A stretch of 6,556 nucleotides of DNA from JBGTBQ01 sp041749275 (GCA_041749275.1 JBGTBQ010000455.1:1-6556); one strand, 5' to 3'; shown: positions 1 through 5,894, counted from the stretch's first letter. Numbers and translations: made by a program. The notes: generated by a model from the letters alone, not told the origin.

Positions 1-734
1 GGCGCCGGCCCGGCGACACGCGCCGCCGCGAAGCGCCCGCCCCCCATCCCACGCGCCAGCGAAAGGTTGTCCGAGCCGTTGTTGACCGTGGCGAGGTCTG
101 GTTCGCCGTCACCGTCGAGGTCGTCGGAGACAACGGCGGCGGGCGCGGCCCCCGCTACATAGTTGACAGCGGCGGTAAAGCGGCCCCCGCCATCGCCCTT
201 GAACACGGACACGGTATTGGAGCCGGAGTTGGCGACGGCCAGATCAACTTTGCCGTCGCGGTTGAAGTCGCCCGCCGTGAGGTGGAAAGGCTCGCGCGCG
301 GTGGGGACGCTCGCCGCCGCGGCGAAACCGCCCCGCCTGTCCGCGATGAGAATTGAAAGATCGTTCGACTTTGAATTCGCCGTGGCGAGGTCGGCGTGGC
401 CGTCGTCGTTGAAGTCCGCCAGCACGATTGAAAGGGGAGTTGAGCCGACCTCGAAGTTGCGCGGCGGAGCAAACCCACCCTTGCCATCGCCCGCGAGCAC
501 AGAGACATTGTCAGACAGGCTGTTCACTACGGCGAGGTCAACCACGCGGTCGCCGTCGAGGTCGCCCGCCGCCAAAGCGCGCGGGCCACGACCCGCCGGG
601 AAGTTCAAGGCGGCGGCGAACTGGCCGCGCCCGTCGCCTAAAAAGACAGAGACATTGTCCGAGCCGCTGTTCGCCACCGCGAGGTCGCGTCTCCCATCGC
701 CGTTGAAGTCGTCCACCGCGACGCCGACCGGGGC
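1..734 (-). repeat. Tandem 147-bp coding repeats (FG-GAP blades)
   Basis: Five successive copies, the last cut by the window edge, share the order Asp-rich loop, LAVANS-like strand, SxNxVSV strand and GDGxGxF turn. Register is kept at exactly 49 codons. At DNA level the copies have diverged, but islands remain identical, for example CAGAGACATTGTC at 500-512 and 647-659, which are 147 bases apart. This suggests growth by internal duplication. Confidence 0.85.
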
Positions 735-884
735 GTCGCCCGCCGTGAGACGCGGGCCGTGGCGAAACCGTGGCGCTTCGTAAAGTGGTGCAGCCGACGC
801 GAAGGCCGTCGCGAGAAGAATCAACCAGACTGTCGGGCGGATCGGGAACGAACGATGTGGCGGTATGCGCTGTAGTGGATTCAT
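1..884 (-). CDS. Secreted FG-GAP/VCBS repeat protein, N-terminal part (runs off left edge)
   Basis: The visible 294 residues begin with an apparent Sec signal peptide: a basic stretch (HRSFPIRP), then a hydrophobic core (VWLILLATAFASA, about residues 19-31) with a possible cleavage site near ASA-A. From about residue 51 the protein is a run of repeats with the aspartate-rich loop DFNGDGxxDLAVAN followed by SDNVSVFLGDGRGxF. The loops begin at residues 59, 108, 157, 206 and 255, an exact 49-residue spacing. Such repeats are known to form beta-propeller blades with calcium-binding DxDxDG loops, so an extracytoplasmic adhesive or structural role is inferred; no specific function can be given. The ATG at 884 is the only ATG, GTG or TTG between an in-frame upstream TGA and the signal peptide, though no good Shine-Dalgarno precedes it. 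The gene lies 66 bases behind the DUF5615 gene on the same strand and could be co-transcribed. The C-terminus is outside the window. Confidence 0.92.
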   Translation of the reverse strand, partial: MNPLQRIPPHRSFPIRPTVWLILLATAFASAAPLYEAPRFRHGPRLTAGDAPVGVAVDDFNGDGRRDLAVANSGSDNVSVFLGDGRGQFAAALNFPAGRGPRALAAGDLDGDRVVDLAVVNSLSDNVSVLAGDGKGGFAPPRNFEVGSTPLSIVLADFNDDGHADLATANSKSNDLSILIADRRGGFAAAASVPTAREPFHLTAGDFNRDGKVDLAVANSGSNTVSVFKGDGGGRFTAAVNYVAGAAPAAVVSDDLDGDGEPDLATVNNGSDNLSLARGMGGGRFAAARVAGPA

Positions 885-950
885 TTTCAGCAGTTGAGCA
901 GTGTGCAGGGATCCGTTCTCTTTTCTGAAAAAACGAGGTCAGGGATAATC

Positions 951-1289
951 TCACTTCGGCGCGATTTGGTAGAGATCGCCCGGCGAGAAGCCTCCCGCCT
1001 CGATTTCGTCAAGCTTGGTAAGCAGGTCGGGCACGAGCGGCAGCAGGTCTGCGAGGGCGTTTGACTTCGCGCGCAGGATAATGAAAGCGAGCGGGAATCG
1101 CTTCAAGTTCTGCTGAAACGGGATGTTTCGATCACGAGTCAGGAAGACATCGTAATCAGGCGTGACCGCGCGAAGCAACGCGCCGTTCTTCATGCCTCTC
1201 AGAGTCGTCTCGGCGGCGTGGACCAATGCGTGTCCGGCGAGGTGCGGCATCAAACGACGATTCACGCACTCATCAACGAACACCCTCAT
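951..1289 (-). CDS. DUF5615 family PIN-like protein, probable toxin of a TA-like pair
   Basis: This 112-residue protein opens with FVDECVNRRLMPHL (acidic D6, E7), continues with GMKNGALLRAV (31-42) and has the signature VFLTRDRNIPFQQNL (48-62) with D53. These are the marks of the DUF5615 family, a small PIN-like nuclease fold usually paired with a DUF433 gene, and the pairing is present here. In many DUF5615 members the last motif reads TxDxDF; here N55 takes the second acidic position, as in the DRN(L/I)xxQQN subgroup. Nuclease activity is inferred from the fold and not shown. Its ATG overlaps the stop of the upstream DUF433 gene (ATGA, 1286-1289), implying translational coupling. Length is normal for the family. 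Function as a toxin is moderately likely; orphan or domesticated roles cannot be excluded. Confidence 0.9.
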   Translation of the reverse strand: MRVFVDECVNRRLMPHLAGHALVHAAETTLRGMKNGALLRAVTPDYDVFLTRDRNIPFQQNLKRFPLAFIILRAKSNALADLLPLVPDLLTKLDEIEAGGFSPGDLYQIAPK

Positions 1290-1528
1290 ATACGCAACTC
1301 GCCAGCTTCTATCAACTCGCCAATCCGGCGCAGAAGCTCGCGGGCGTCCTCGGCGCCGGCAGTCGGGTAGCCTTCAGCGAACTCGTCGAGCGAATCCCCA
1401 GCAAGTAGATCATCTATCAACGCTTGGACGGGCACGCGGGTGCCTGCGAAGACAGGTGTGCCCCCCATCACTTCGGGATCGCGCGAAATGATTAAATCCC
1501 GAACGGTCGAAACTTTACGTCGTGACAT
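1286..1528 (-). CDS. DUF433 domain protein, probable antitoxin
   Basis: An 80-residue protein almost entirely made of the DUF433 domain: ISRDPEVMGGTPVFAGTRVP (15-34), then VQALIDDLLAGDSLDEFAEGYP (34-55), which fits the helical DNA-binding-like part of the family, and a C-terminal helix (60-77). DUF433 proteins are typically encoded directly before a DUF5615 or PIN-like gene and are regarded as antitoxin-like. Here the partner follows with a 4-base overlap. An in-frame ATG at 1558 would add ten residues, but the ATG at 1528 is preferred because GGAGAGG (1536-1542) sits 7 bases upstream and the family consensus starts close by. It probably binds and restrains the DUF5615 protein and may autoregulate the cassette; both are inferences from family context. 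Confidence 0.92.
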   Translation of the reverse strand: MSRRKVSTVRDLIISRDPEVMGGTPVFAGTRVPVQALIDDLLAGDSLDEFAEGYPTAGAEDARELLRRIGELIEAGELRI

Positions 1529-1535
1529 GGCTTCA

Positions 1536-1542
1536 CCTCTCC
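1536..1542 (-). promoter_or_regulatory. Shine-Dalgarno deciding the DUF433 start
   Basis: GGAGAGG on the minus strand, 7 bases before the ATG at 1528. It favours this start over the in-frame ATG at 1558, which has no comparable site. Confidence 0.75.
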
Positions 1543-1548
1543 GGCGCG

Positions 1549-1578
1549 AGTATAACATCCGGCGCCGCGCCCTTTCAC
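1549..1578 (-). promoter_or_regulatory. Candidate sigma70-type promoter for the DUF433-DUF5615 cassette
   Basis: On the minus strand GTGAAA (1573-1578, four of six to TTGACA) and TATACT (1549-1554, five of six to TATAAT) are separated by 18 bases. The AT-rich -10 stands out in a very GC-rich stretch. A transcript would begin near 1542, making the leader only about 14 bases and placing the Shine-Dalgarno at its very 5' end, which is a caveat. CCGGCGC occurs on both sides of the -10 (1541-1547 and 1559-1565) and could be an operator. Confidence 0.4.
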
Positions 1579-1665
1579 GCTTGAGCGATTCGCGCTGCGC
1601 GGCGATGGCCCGCCGCCGCGCGATATAAATGGGTGCGCGTCCTTCGTCCTCCGCCGCGCATCCTT

Positions 1666-1671
1666 TAGAAT
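1666..1671 (+). promoter_or_regulatory. Candidate -10 box directly before aroA (leaderless start)
   Basis: TAGAAT (five of six to TATAAT) ends 6 bases before the aroA ATG at 1678. That is the distance at which transcription would begin on or beside the start codon. No Shine-Dalgarno is visible upstream of aroA, which fits. No good -35 is seen (TTCGTC at 1643-1648 is weak). A second AT-rich site, TATAAA at 1624-1629, is an alternative -10 for a leadered transcript. Confidence 0.3.
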
Positions 1672-1677
1672 CGCCGC

Positions 1678-3030
1678 ATGAAGATCATTCCGGCCAGACG
1701 GCTGCGCGGGCGCGTCAACGTGCCCGGCGACAAATCAATCACGCACCGCGCGGCGCTCCTTGCGGCGCTCGCGCGCGGGCGCTCTCGAATCACGAACTTC
1801 TCTTCGAGCGCCGACTGCGCTTCGACGCTCCATTGTCTCGCGCAACTCGGCGTCGCGGTCGAGCGCGAAGGAAGCGTGGTGCGCGTCGAGGGCGCGGGAG
1901 CAGCGGAAGGCGGCGGGACGACCTTTCGCGTGCCTTCGGTCGCGCTCGACTGCGGAAACTCCGGCACGACGATGCGGCTGCTCGCGGGGGTGCTGGCGGG
2001 CCAGCCCTTCACTTCGACGTTGACGGGCGACGCCTCCCTGAGCAGCCGCCCGATGCGGCGTGTGACGGGGCCGGTTGAACTGATGGGCGCGCGCGTGAAG
2101 ACGGAAGAGGGCCACGCGCCGCTCGTCGTCGAAGGACGCCAGCCGCTCACGGCGATTGACTACGAGACGCCGGTCGCCAGCGCGCAGGTGAAGTCGTGCG
2201 TGCTGCTCGCCGGACTCTTCGCCGAAGGGCGCACGCGCGTCACCGAAGCGCACGCGCTGACGCGCGACCACACTGAGCGCATGCTTCGCTGGTTCGGGGC
2301 ACACATCGAGACGGGACACGCCACACGCGACGACGGCGCGACCGTTCATGTCGCCTCGGTCGAGGGAATGCGGGGCTTCGCGGCGCGCGACTTCCACGTG
2401 CCGGGCGACATCTCTTCCGCCGCTTTTCTCACCGCCGCCGCCGCCCTCCTGCCCGGCTCTGAGTTGCTGATCGAAGGCGTCGGTTTGAACCCCACACGCA
2501 CGCGCTTTCTCGACACGCTCATCATGCTCGGCGCGGACGCGCGCGTCGAGGACGAGCATGACGTGTGCAACGAGCCGGTCGGGACTCTGCGCGTGCGCGG
2601 CGCGCGCGATGAAGCGGAGCCGCTCGACCGTGGCAAGCCCGCGCTCCCTTTGCGCGGCCCGGATATCGCGCAGTTGATTGACGAGCTGCCGGTGCTCGCC
2701 GTCGTCGGGACGCAGATCGAGGGCGGCCTTGAGATACGCGAGGCAGGAGAGTTGCGCGTCAAGGAGTCCGACCGCATCCGCACCACGGTCGAGAATTTGC
2801 GCGCGATGGGCGCGGAGGTCGAGGAGTACGAGGACGGTCTGAAAGTCCACGGGCGCGCGCGGCTGCGCGGGGCGCGGCTCGACGCGCACGGCGACCATCG
2901 TATCGCGATGGCCTTCGCGGTCGCCGCGCTGCTGGCGGATGGCGAGACCGAGATCGTCGGCGCCGAAGAGTGCGTCGCGGTTTCATTTCCCGAATTCTTC
3001 CATCTGCTCGAATCGGTGACGGAGAGGTGA
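1678..3030 (+). CDS. aroA: 3-phosphoshikimate 1-carboxyvinyltransferase (EPSP synthase)
   Basis: Cytoplasmic enzyme that joins shikimate-3-phosphate and phosphoenolpyruvate to give EPSP and phosphate, the sixth step of the shikimate pathway. The 450-residue product covers the whole two-domain family length. Visible landmarks: PGDKSITHR (16-24) with the substrate-binding Lys, Ser and Arg; the PEP-site loop DCGNSGTTMR (91-100); SSRPMRR (122-128); SAQVKS (168-173); QLIDELPVLA (332-341) with the presumed catalytic D335; RVKESDRI (360-367) with E363; and DHRIAMAFA (406-414). SAQVKS, in place of the SSQFLTA found in the enterobacterial class, and the VSFPEF ending resemble the Bacillus-type or class II enzymes. 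The glycine of the PEP loop that governs glyphosate sensitivity appears as Gly (GNSGT); no prediction about tolerance is made. The start ATG matches the normal N-terminus (one short strand before PGDKS). aroK follows directly. Confidence 0.98.
   Translation: MKIIPARRLRGRVNVPGDKSITHRAALLAALARGRSRITNFSSSADCASTLHCLAQLGVAVEREGSVVRVEGAGAAEGGGTTFRVPSVALDCGNSGTTMRLLAGVLAGQPFTSTLTGDASLSSRPMRRVTGPVELMGARVKTEEGHAPLVVEGRQPLTAIDYETPVASAQVKSCVLLAGLFAEGRTRVTEAHALTRDHTERMLRWFGAHIETGHATRDDGATVHVASVEGMRGFAARDFHVPGDISSAAFLTAAAALLPGSELLIEGVGLNPTRTRFLDTLIMLGADARVEDEHDVCNEPVGTLRVRGARDEAEPLDRGKPALPLRGPDIAQLIDELPVLAVVGTQIEGGLEIREAGELRVKESDRIRTTVENLRAMGAEVEEYEDGLKVHGRARLRGARLDAHGDHRIAMAFAVAALLADGETEIVGAEECVAVSFPEFFHLLESVTER
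3021..3027 (+). promoter_or_regulatory. Shine-Dalgarno for aroK inside the end of aroA
   Basis: GGAGAGG lies in the last codons of aroA, 5 bases before GTG at 3033. It would overlap the alternative in-frame GTG at 3027, so it selects 3033. Its placement implies coupling of aroK translation to aroA. Confidence 0.75.
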
Positions 3031-3032
3031 AC

Positions 3033-3551
3033 GTGGCTCCGCCGCAACGCATCGTCATCACGGGTTTCATGGGCGCGGGCAAGACGACGGTCGCCGTCGC
3101 GCTCGCGCGCCTCGCCGACTGCCGCCACGTTGACCTCGACGCGCTCATCACCGCGCGCGAGGGGCGCACGCCGCAACAGTTGATTGACGAGGAGGGCGAG
3201 GCCGCGTTCCGCAACGTGGAGACGCGCCATCTCGGCTACGTACTGGCCGACGCGCGCGCGCGCGTCATCGCGCTCGGCGGCGGCGCGTGGACGCTCGAAC
3301 GCAACCGCCGAATCATCAAAGAGCACGACTGTCTCACGGTCTGGCTCGACGCGCCGTTTATGTTGTGCTGGGAGCGCATCACTCTCGACAGAGAAGAGGT
3401 ACGACCGAACGCGCGCGACCTCGACCGCGCCGTCGCGTTGTACGGCGAGCGGCGCGAGGCTTACGCGCTCGCCGCGCTGCGCGTTCACGTGACGCCGGAG
3501 TCGAGCGCCGAGGAGATCGCCGCCGAGATTCTGCTGACGGCGAAGGCGTGA
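3033..3551 (+). CDS. aroK: Shikimate kinase
   Basis: Phosphorylates shikimate with ATP to shikimate-3-phosphate, the substrate used by the AroA encoded just upstream. The 172-residue product has the usual size and order: Walker A GFMGAGKTT (11-19), shikimate-binding VDLDALI (33-39) with D34/D36, FRNVE (59-63) with R60, the glycine loop ALGGGAW (80-86), and a lid region with VRP (123-125) and RREAY (140-144) for adenine and phosphate contacts. The common lid motif RPLL reads RPNARDL here, so the lid is somewhat divergent. The start is GTG at 3033, two bases past the aroA stop and 5 bases behind GGAGAGG. GTG at 3027, overlapping the aroA stop as GTGA, is the alternative and would add two residues. 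The locus symbol could equally be aroL by function; the short NMP-kinase form is what is seen. Confidence 0.96.
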   Translation: MAPPQRIVITGFMGAGKTTVAVALARLADCRHVDLDALITAREGRTPQQLIDEEGEAAFRNVETRHLGYVLADARARVIALGGGAWTLERNRRIIKEHDCLTVWLDAPFMLCWERITLDREEVRPNARDLDRAVALYGERREAYALAALRVHVTPESSAEEIAAEILLTAKA

Positions 3552-3619
3552 GCGAGGCGGGCCGCTAATACGCGACCCGACGAATCACGACATATTTCAG
3601 CAAGGGACAGGGAAACATC

Positions 3620-4081
3620 ATGGGTGACAAGGACACGAACGCGAAGGGCTTGAAGACCGCGAAAGAACTCCGCAACGCGCACAACTGGAAATACCTCGCG
3701 CGCCGGCACGGGCTGGGTTACTACGAACTGCATACGGACGACACGGGCGACGTGCCCGTGCGTCTCTTCCTTACGCCGCAACTTTTAAGCGATGCCGAGG
3801 ACAATCTCTACCGTCAGATCATCAACGCCACGCGTTTTCCCGGCGTGCGGTTGGTAGTGCTGACGCCCGACGTGCATTACGGCTACGGCGTGCCCGTCGG
3901 CTGCGTGCTCATCACCTCCGCCCACAACCGCCGCTACTTTTGTGCCGCGCCGTTACCGTTCTTCCGCGCGCGAAACAGTTTGAGCAGCGCCAGTTCCTCC
4001 ACGTCGTATTCGGGTTGGCGGCGCGTGACGCGCCGGAGCTTGCGCGGGCGGAACTCTTCGAGAGTGCGCCCTTTCAGGTAA
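3620..4081 (+). pseudogene. rtcB: Truncated RtcB-type RNA ligase, N-terminal remnant with unrelated tail
   Basis: Codons 1-101 (to about 3922) read like the N-terminus of the RtcB tRNA-splicing/RNA-repair ligase family: LARRHGLGYYELHTDD, VRLFLTPQLLSDAED, then TPDVHYGYGVPVGCVLITSA. In intact proteins of roughly 400-480 residues this is followed by the GYDIxCG segment and the histidines that bind manganese and become guanylylated. Here homology stops: the frame runs on to 4081, but the last 52 residues are antisense to the topoisomerase gene, and they are Arg/Ser-rich and not protein-like. No catalytic residue remains, so no ligase activity is expected. The ATG has a fair Shine-Dalgarno, AGGGA (3609-3613), 6 bases upstream, and lies 68 bases behind aroK. 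A deletion or rearrangement is the likeliest cause; a misassembly in the source contig is the main alternative. Confidence 0.82.
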
Positions 4082-5028
4082 GCGTCGAGCACCGTTGGAT
4101 GAATGTAGCTCGTGCGGCAGACCGTGGGCGTGTTGCCGAGGTGTTCGGCGACGCGTTTGACGGCGCGGGCGACGTTGCTCTTCGCCTGCTTCTCGTCTTC
4201 GCTGGCTCCGATCTCGGCGAGCGCGAGCGCCGCCATGAGCGTCCCGCCCCACGTGCGAAAGTCCTTCGCGGAAAATTCCGGCGCGGTCGCCGCCTTGATG
4301 TACTCGTTCACGTCGCGCGGCGTGATGGGTCGCGCTTTTTTGCTCTCGTCGTCCACATAGTTGAAGAGCCGCGCGCCGCCGATTGCTTTGATGTCGCGCA
4401 CGAGCGCGGCCAACTCCTCGTCAACCGCGACGAGGCGATGTTTGATATGGTGCTTGCCGACGAAGTCGAAGCAGAGCCGGCCCCCGCGCTTGATTTCGAG
4501 ATGCTTGTTACGCAAGGTCGTCACGCCGTAGGTGCGGTAGCGTTTGACGCTCTCTTCGGAGCCGACGCGGAAGTAGAGGTCGTTGATGAGGCGCACGATG
4601 ACGGCCAGCACGCGCTCTTTCGTCAGCCCTTCGCGGACGATGTCCTCGTTCGCTTTGCGGCGCAGGGCGGGCAGGAGTTCGCCGAAGCGCTCGATCTTTT
4701 CATACTTGCGCCGCTGGCGGCGGGCGATGGTCGTGGGATGATAGATGCGCTGCGCGCGTCCCTTCGCGTCCACGCCGATGGCTTGCAGAGAGCTGCGTGG
4801 CGAAGGCGAGATTCTCACCTCGCGCCATGCGGGAGGAATGGCGAGCGCGCGGATGCGTTCAAGCGCATCCGCATCCTTGACGGGTTTGCCGTCGGCGGCT
4901 AGGTAGCGGAAGCCTCCGCGCTTCGTGCCGAGCCGGCGCCACCAACTCGCGCGGCGCCCGCGTGTAACACTTCCGAGCACCGCCGCGGGCGGCTTGTCTC
5001 GTTGAATTGCAGCTTCCGTGGTCGCCAA
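3934..5028 (-). CDS. DNA topoisomerase IB (poxvirus-like, bacterial type)
   Basis: Relaxes supercoils by a transient 3'-phosphotyrosyl nick, with no need for ATP. From TTG at 5028 the product is 364 residues, normal for bacterial TopIB. The N-terminal domain shows GTKRGGFRYLAADGKPV (34-50) and LAIPPAWREVRISP (62-75); the catalytic domain follows. Likely active-site residues: R165 in KRYRTYGVTTLRNKH, K192 in FVGKHHIKH, R258 in KDFRTWGGT, and nucleophile Y308 in CRTSYIHP. The TTG start is chosen because AAGGAGG (5036-5042) stands 7 bases upstream; starting at GTG 5100 would add 24 residues with no family resemblance and would overlap the terminator of the upstream gene. The stop (TAG at 3934) lies about 12 bases from the point where the opposing rtcB remnant loses homology. 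No terminator is seen between the convergent genes. Confidence 0.96.
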   Translation of the reverse strand: MATTEAAIQRDKPPAAVLGSVTRGRRASWWRRLGTKRGGFRYLAADGKPVKDADALERIRALAIPPAWREVRISPSPRSSLQAIGVDAKGRAQRIYHPTTIARRQRRKYEKIERFGELLPALRRKANEDIVREGLTKERVLAVIVRLINDLYFRVGSEESVKRYRTYGVTTLRNKHLEIKRGGRLCFDFVGKHHIKHRLVAVDEELAALVRDIKAIGGARLFNYVDDESKKARPITPRDVNEYIKAATAPEFSAKDFRTWGGTLMAALALAEIGASEDEKQAKSNVARAVKRVAEHLGNTPTVCRTSYIHPTVLDAYLKGRTLEEFRPRKLRRVTRRQPEYDVEELALLKLFRARKNGNGAAQK

Positions 5029-5035
5029 TGCGAAA

Positions 5036-5042
5036 CCTCCTT
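5036..5042 (-). promoter_or_regulatory. Strong Shine-Dalgarno for the TTG-initiated topoisomerase gene
   Basis: AAGGAGG on the minus strand, 7 bases from TTG at 5028. It is the best ribosome site in the window and the reason for preferring a TTG start over the upstream GTG at 5100. Confidence 0.85.
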
Positions 5043-5089
5043 CGTTCCGACAGAGCACAGACCTCGCATGCAAATGAAGTGCCGCCGGC

Positions 5090-5117
5090 AAAAAAAACAC
5101 GCGCCGGGTGGCGCGTG
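5090..5117 (-). terminator. Intrinsic terminator after the zinc-ribbon gene
   Basis: On the minus strand a perfect 8-base-pair stem (CACGCGCC with GGCGCGTG) closes a 4-base loop and is followed at once by eight T's (5097-5090). It begins 31 bases past the stop of the zinc-ribbon gene at 5148. The T-run is only on the minus side, so termination is directional. It separates that transcript from the topoisomerase gene, whose own promoter should lie between about 5043 and 5090. Confidence 0.9.
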
Positions 5118-5147
5118 GAGCGGCGAGCGATGGTTGCGGCGGGCTGC

Positions 5148-5894
5148 TCAGGGCGCTGAAACGCTCGTCGTGCCCCGCGACTTATCGGCGGGGACATAGT
5201 AGAGGATGCGGCTACAGTTGTCGCAGAGGATGATCTCTTCGCCGCGGCGGATTTCGGTCATAATCTGTGGCCGGAGACTCATAAAGCAGGCCGAGCAGGA
5301 GTTGTTGCGCGCCTCGGCCACGGCGATGCCGTCGCGGATGCGTCCGCTGATGCGTTGGTAGATGCTCTTGGCGGCGGGCGGCAGGCCCGCGAACAGACGC
5401 TCGCGCGCCGCGCGCCGCGCGGTCAGTTCCTCCGTCTGCAAGCGCATCTGTTCCTCGAAGGCTTTGAGCCGCCCCTCGTTCTCGGCGCGCAGTTGTGCGA
5501 CCCGCGGCTCATGTTCGGCGATGGCTTTTTCGGCCTGCTCGGACGCCTCCATCTGTTCGAGGATTTTCGTTTCCAACTCCGAGATATGTTTTTTGGCGGC
5601 GTCCACCTCGCGGATCGCGGCCTCGTAGGCTTTGGCGTTGGTTGAGGACATCAGGTCGCGCTCGGCCTTCTCGGCGCGTGCGCGCTGCTCGCTGATTTCG
5701 CGTTCGAGCCGCGCACGTTCGGAGCGCGCCGTATCGCGGCTTTGTTCGAGCGCCTTAAATTCAAAAGCGCGCTGATCGAATTCTGCTTCGATCTCAGCGC
5801 GCCTTCGTGGGATGGCATCCAGTTCGGCCTGTAGTCTGCGGATGGCCGTGTCCGTGTCCTGTAAAGCGATCAAGTGCTCCAATTCCGCTTTCAC
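5148..5894 (-). CDS. Coiled-coil protein with C-terminal C4 zinc ribbon (DUF164 family)
   Basis: The 248-residue product is a long charged helical hairpin (about 5-165) with heptad-like Leu/Ala spacing, and the family motif TNAKAYEAAIREVDAAKKHI (about 85-104). A zinc ribbon follows with Cys pairs CSAC (200-203) and CDNC (224-227), separated by SLRPQIMTEIRRGEEIIL. This matches the zf-RING_7/DUF164 family, which includes the Chlamydia CT398 and Helicobacter HP0958 proteins, reported to interact with sigma54 and/or transport machinery. The role in this organism is not known; nucleic-acid or protein scaffolding is inferred. Start is uncertain: GAGGAG (5906-5911) is 11 bases before GTG at 5894 but only 2 before TTG at 5903, so GTG is preferred; TTG would add three residues. 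Transcription ends at the hairpin downstream. Cytoplasmic: no signal peptide or membrane segment is seen. Confidence 0.93.
   Translation of the reverse strand: MKAELEHLIALQDTDTAIRRLQAELDAIPRRRAEIEAEFDQRAFEFKALEQSRDTARSERARLEREISEQRARAEKAERDLMSSTNAKAYEAAIREVDAAKKHISELETKILEQMEASEQAEKAIAEHEPRVAQLRAENEGRLKAFEEQMRLQTEELTARRAARERLFAGLPPAAKSIYQRISGRIRDGIAVAEARNNSCSACFMSLRPQIMTEIRRGEEIILCDNCSRILYYVPADKSRGTTSVSAP

Noticed and set aside
163..783. Plus-strand open frames in the first 800 bases
   Set aside because: The minus strand carries a continuous FG-GAP repeat protein with signal peptide; the plus frames are its periodic shadow.
918..940. T-run on the minus strand between the DUF5615 and FG-GAP genes as a terminator
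   Set aside because: Six T's are present, but no adequate stem precedes them, so no terminator is called.
538..954. Minus-strand frame of 138 codons starting just behind the DUF5615 gene
   Set aside because: It overlaps the FG-GAP gene in another frame and turns into Arg/Gly-rich sequence with no resemblance to a protein family.
1735..2898. Long open frame on the minus strand opposite aroA (387 codons)
   Set aside because: It is antisense to a gene whose every motif is recognisable, has Arg/Ala/His-rich composition with no domain, and reflects GC-rich codon bias.
2346..3488. Long minus-strand open frame (380 codons) opposite aroA and aroK
   Set aside because: Arg/Ser/Pro-rich antisense shadow spanning two certain genes, with no motif.
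3923..4081. Continuation of RtcB in another frame after the breakpoint
   Set aside because: No frame on the plus strand resumes the expected GYDIxCG motif; the region codes for the topoisomerase C-terminus on the other strand.
3940..4902. Plus-strand open frame of 320 codons opposite the topoisomerase
   Set aside because: Antisense of the TopIB gene, whose active-site motifs are all on the minus strand.
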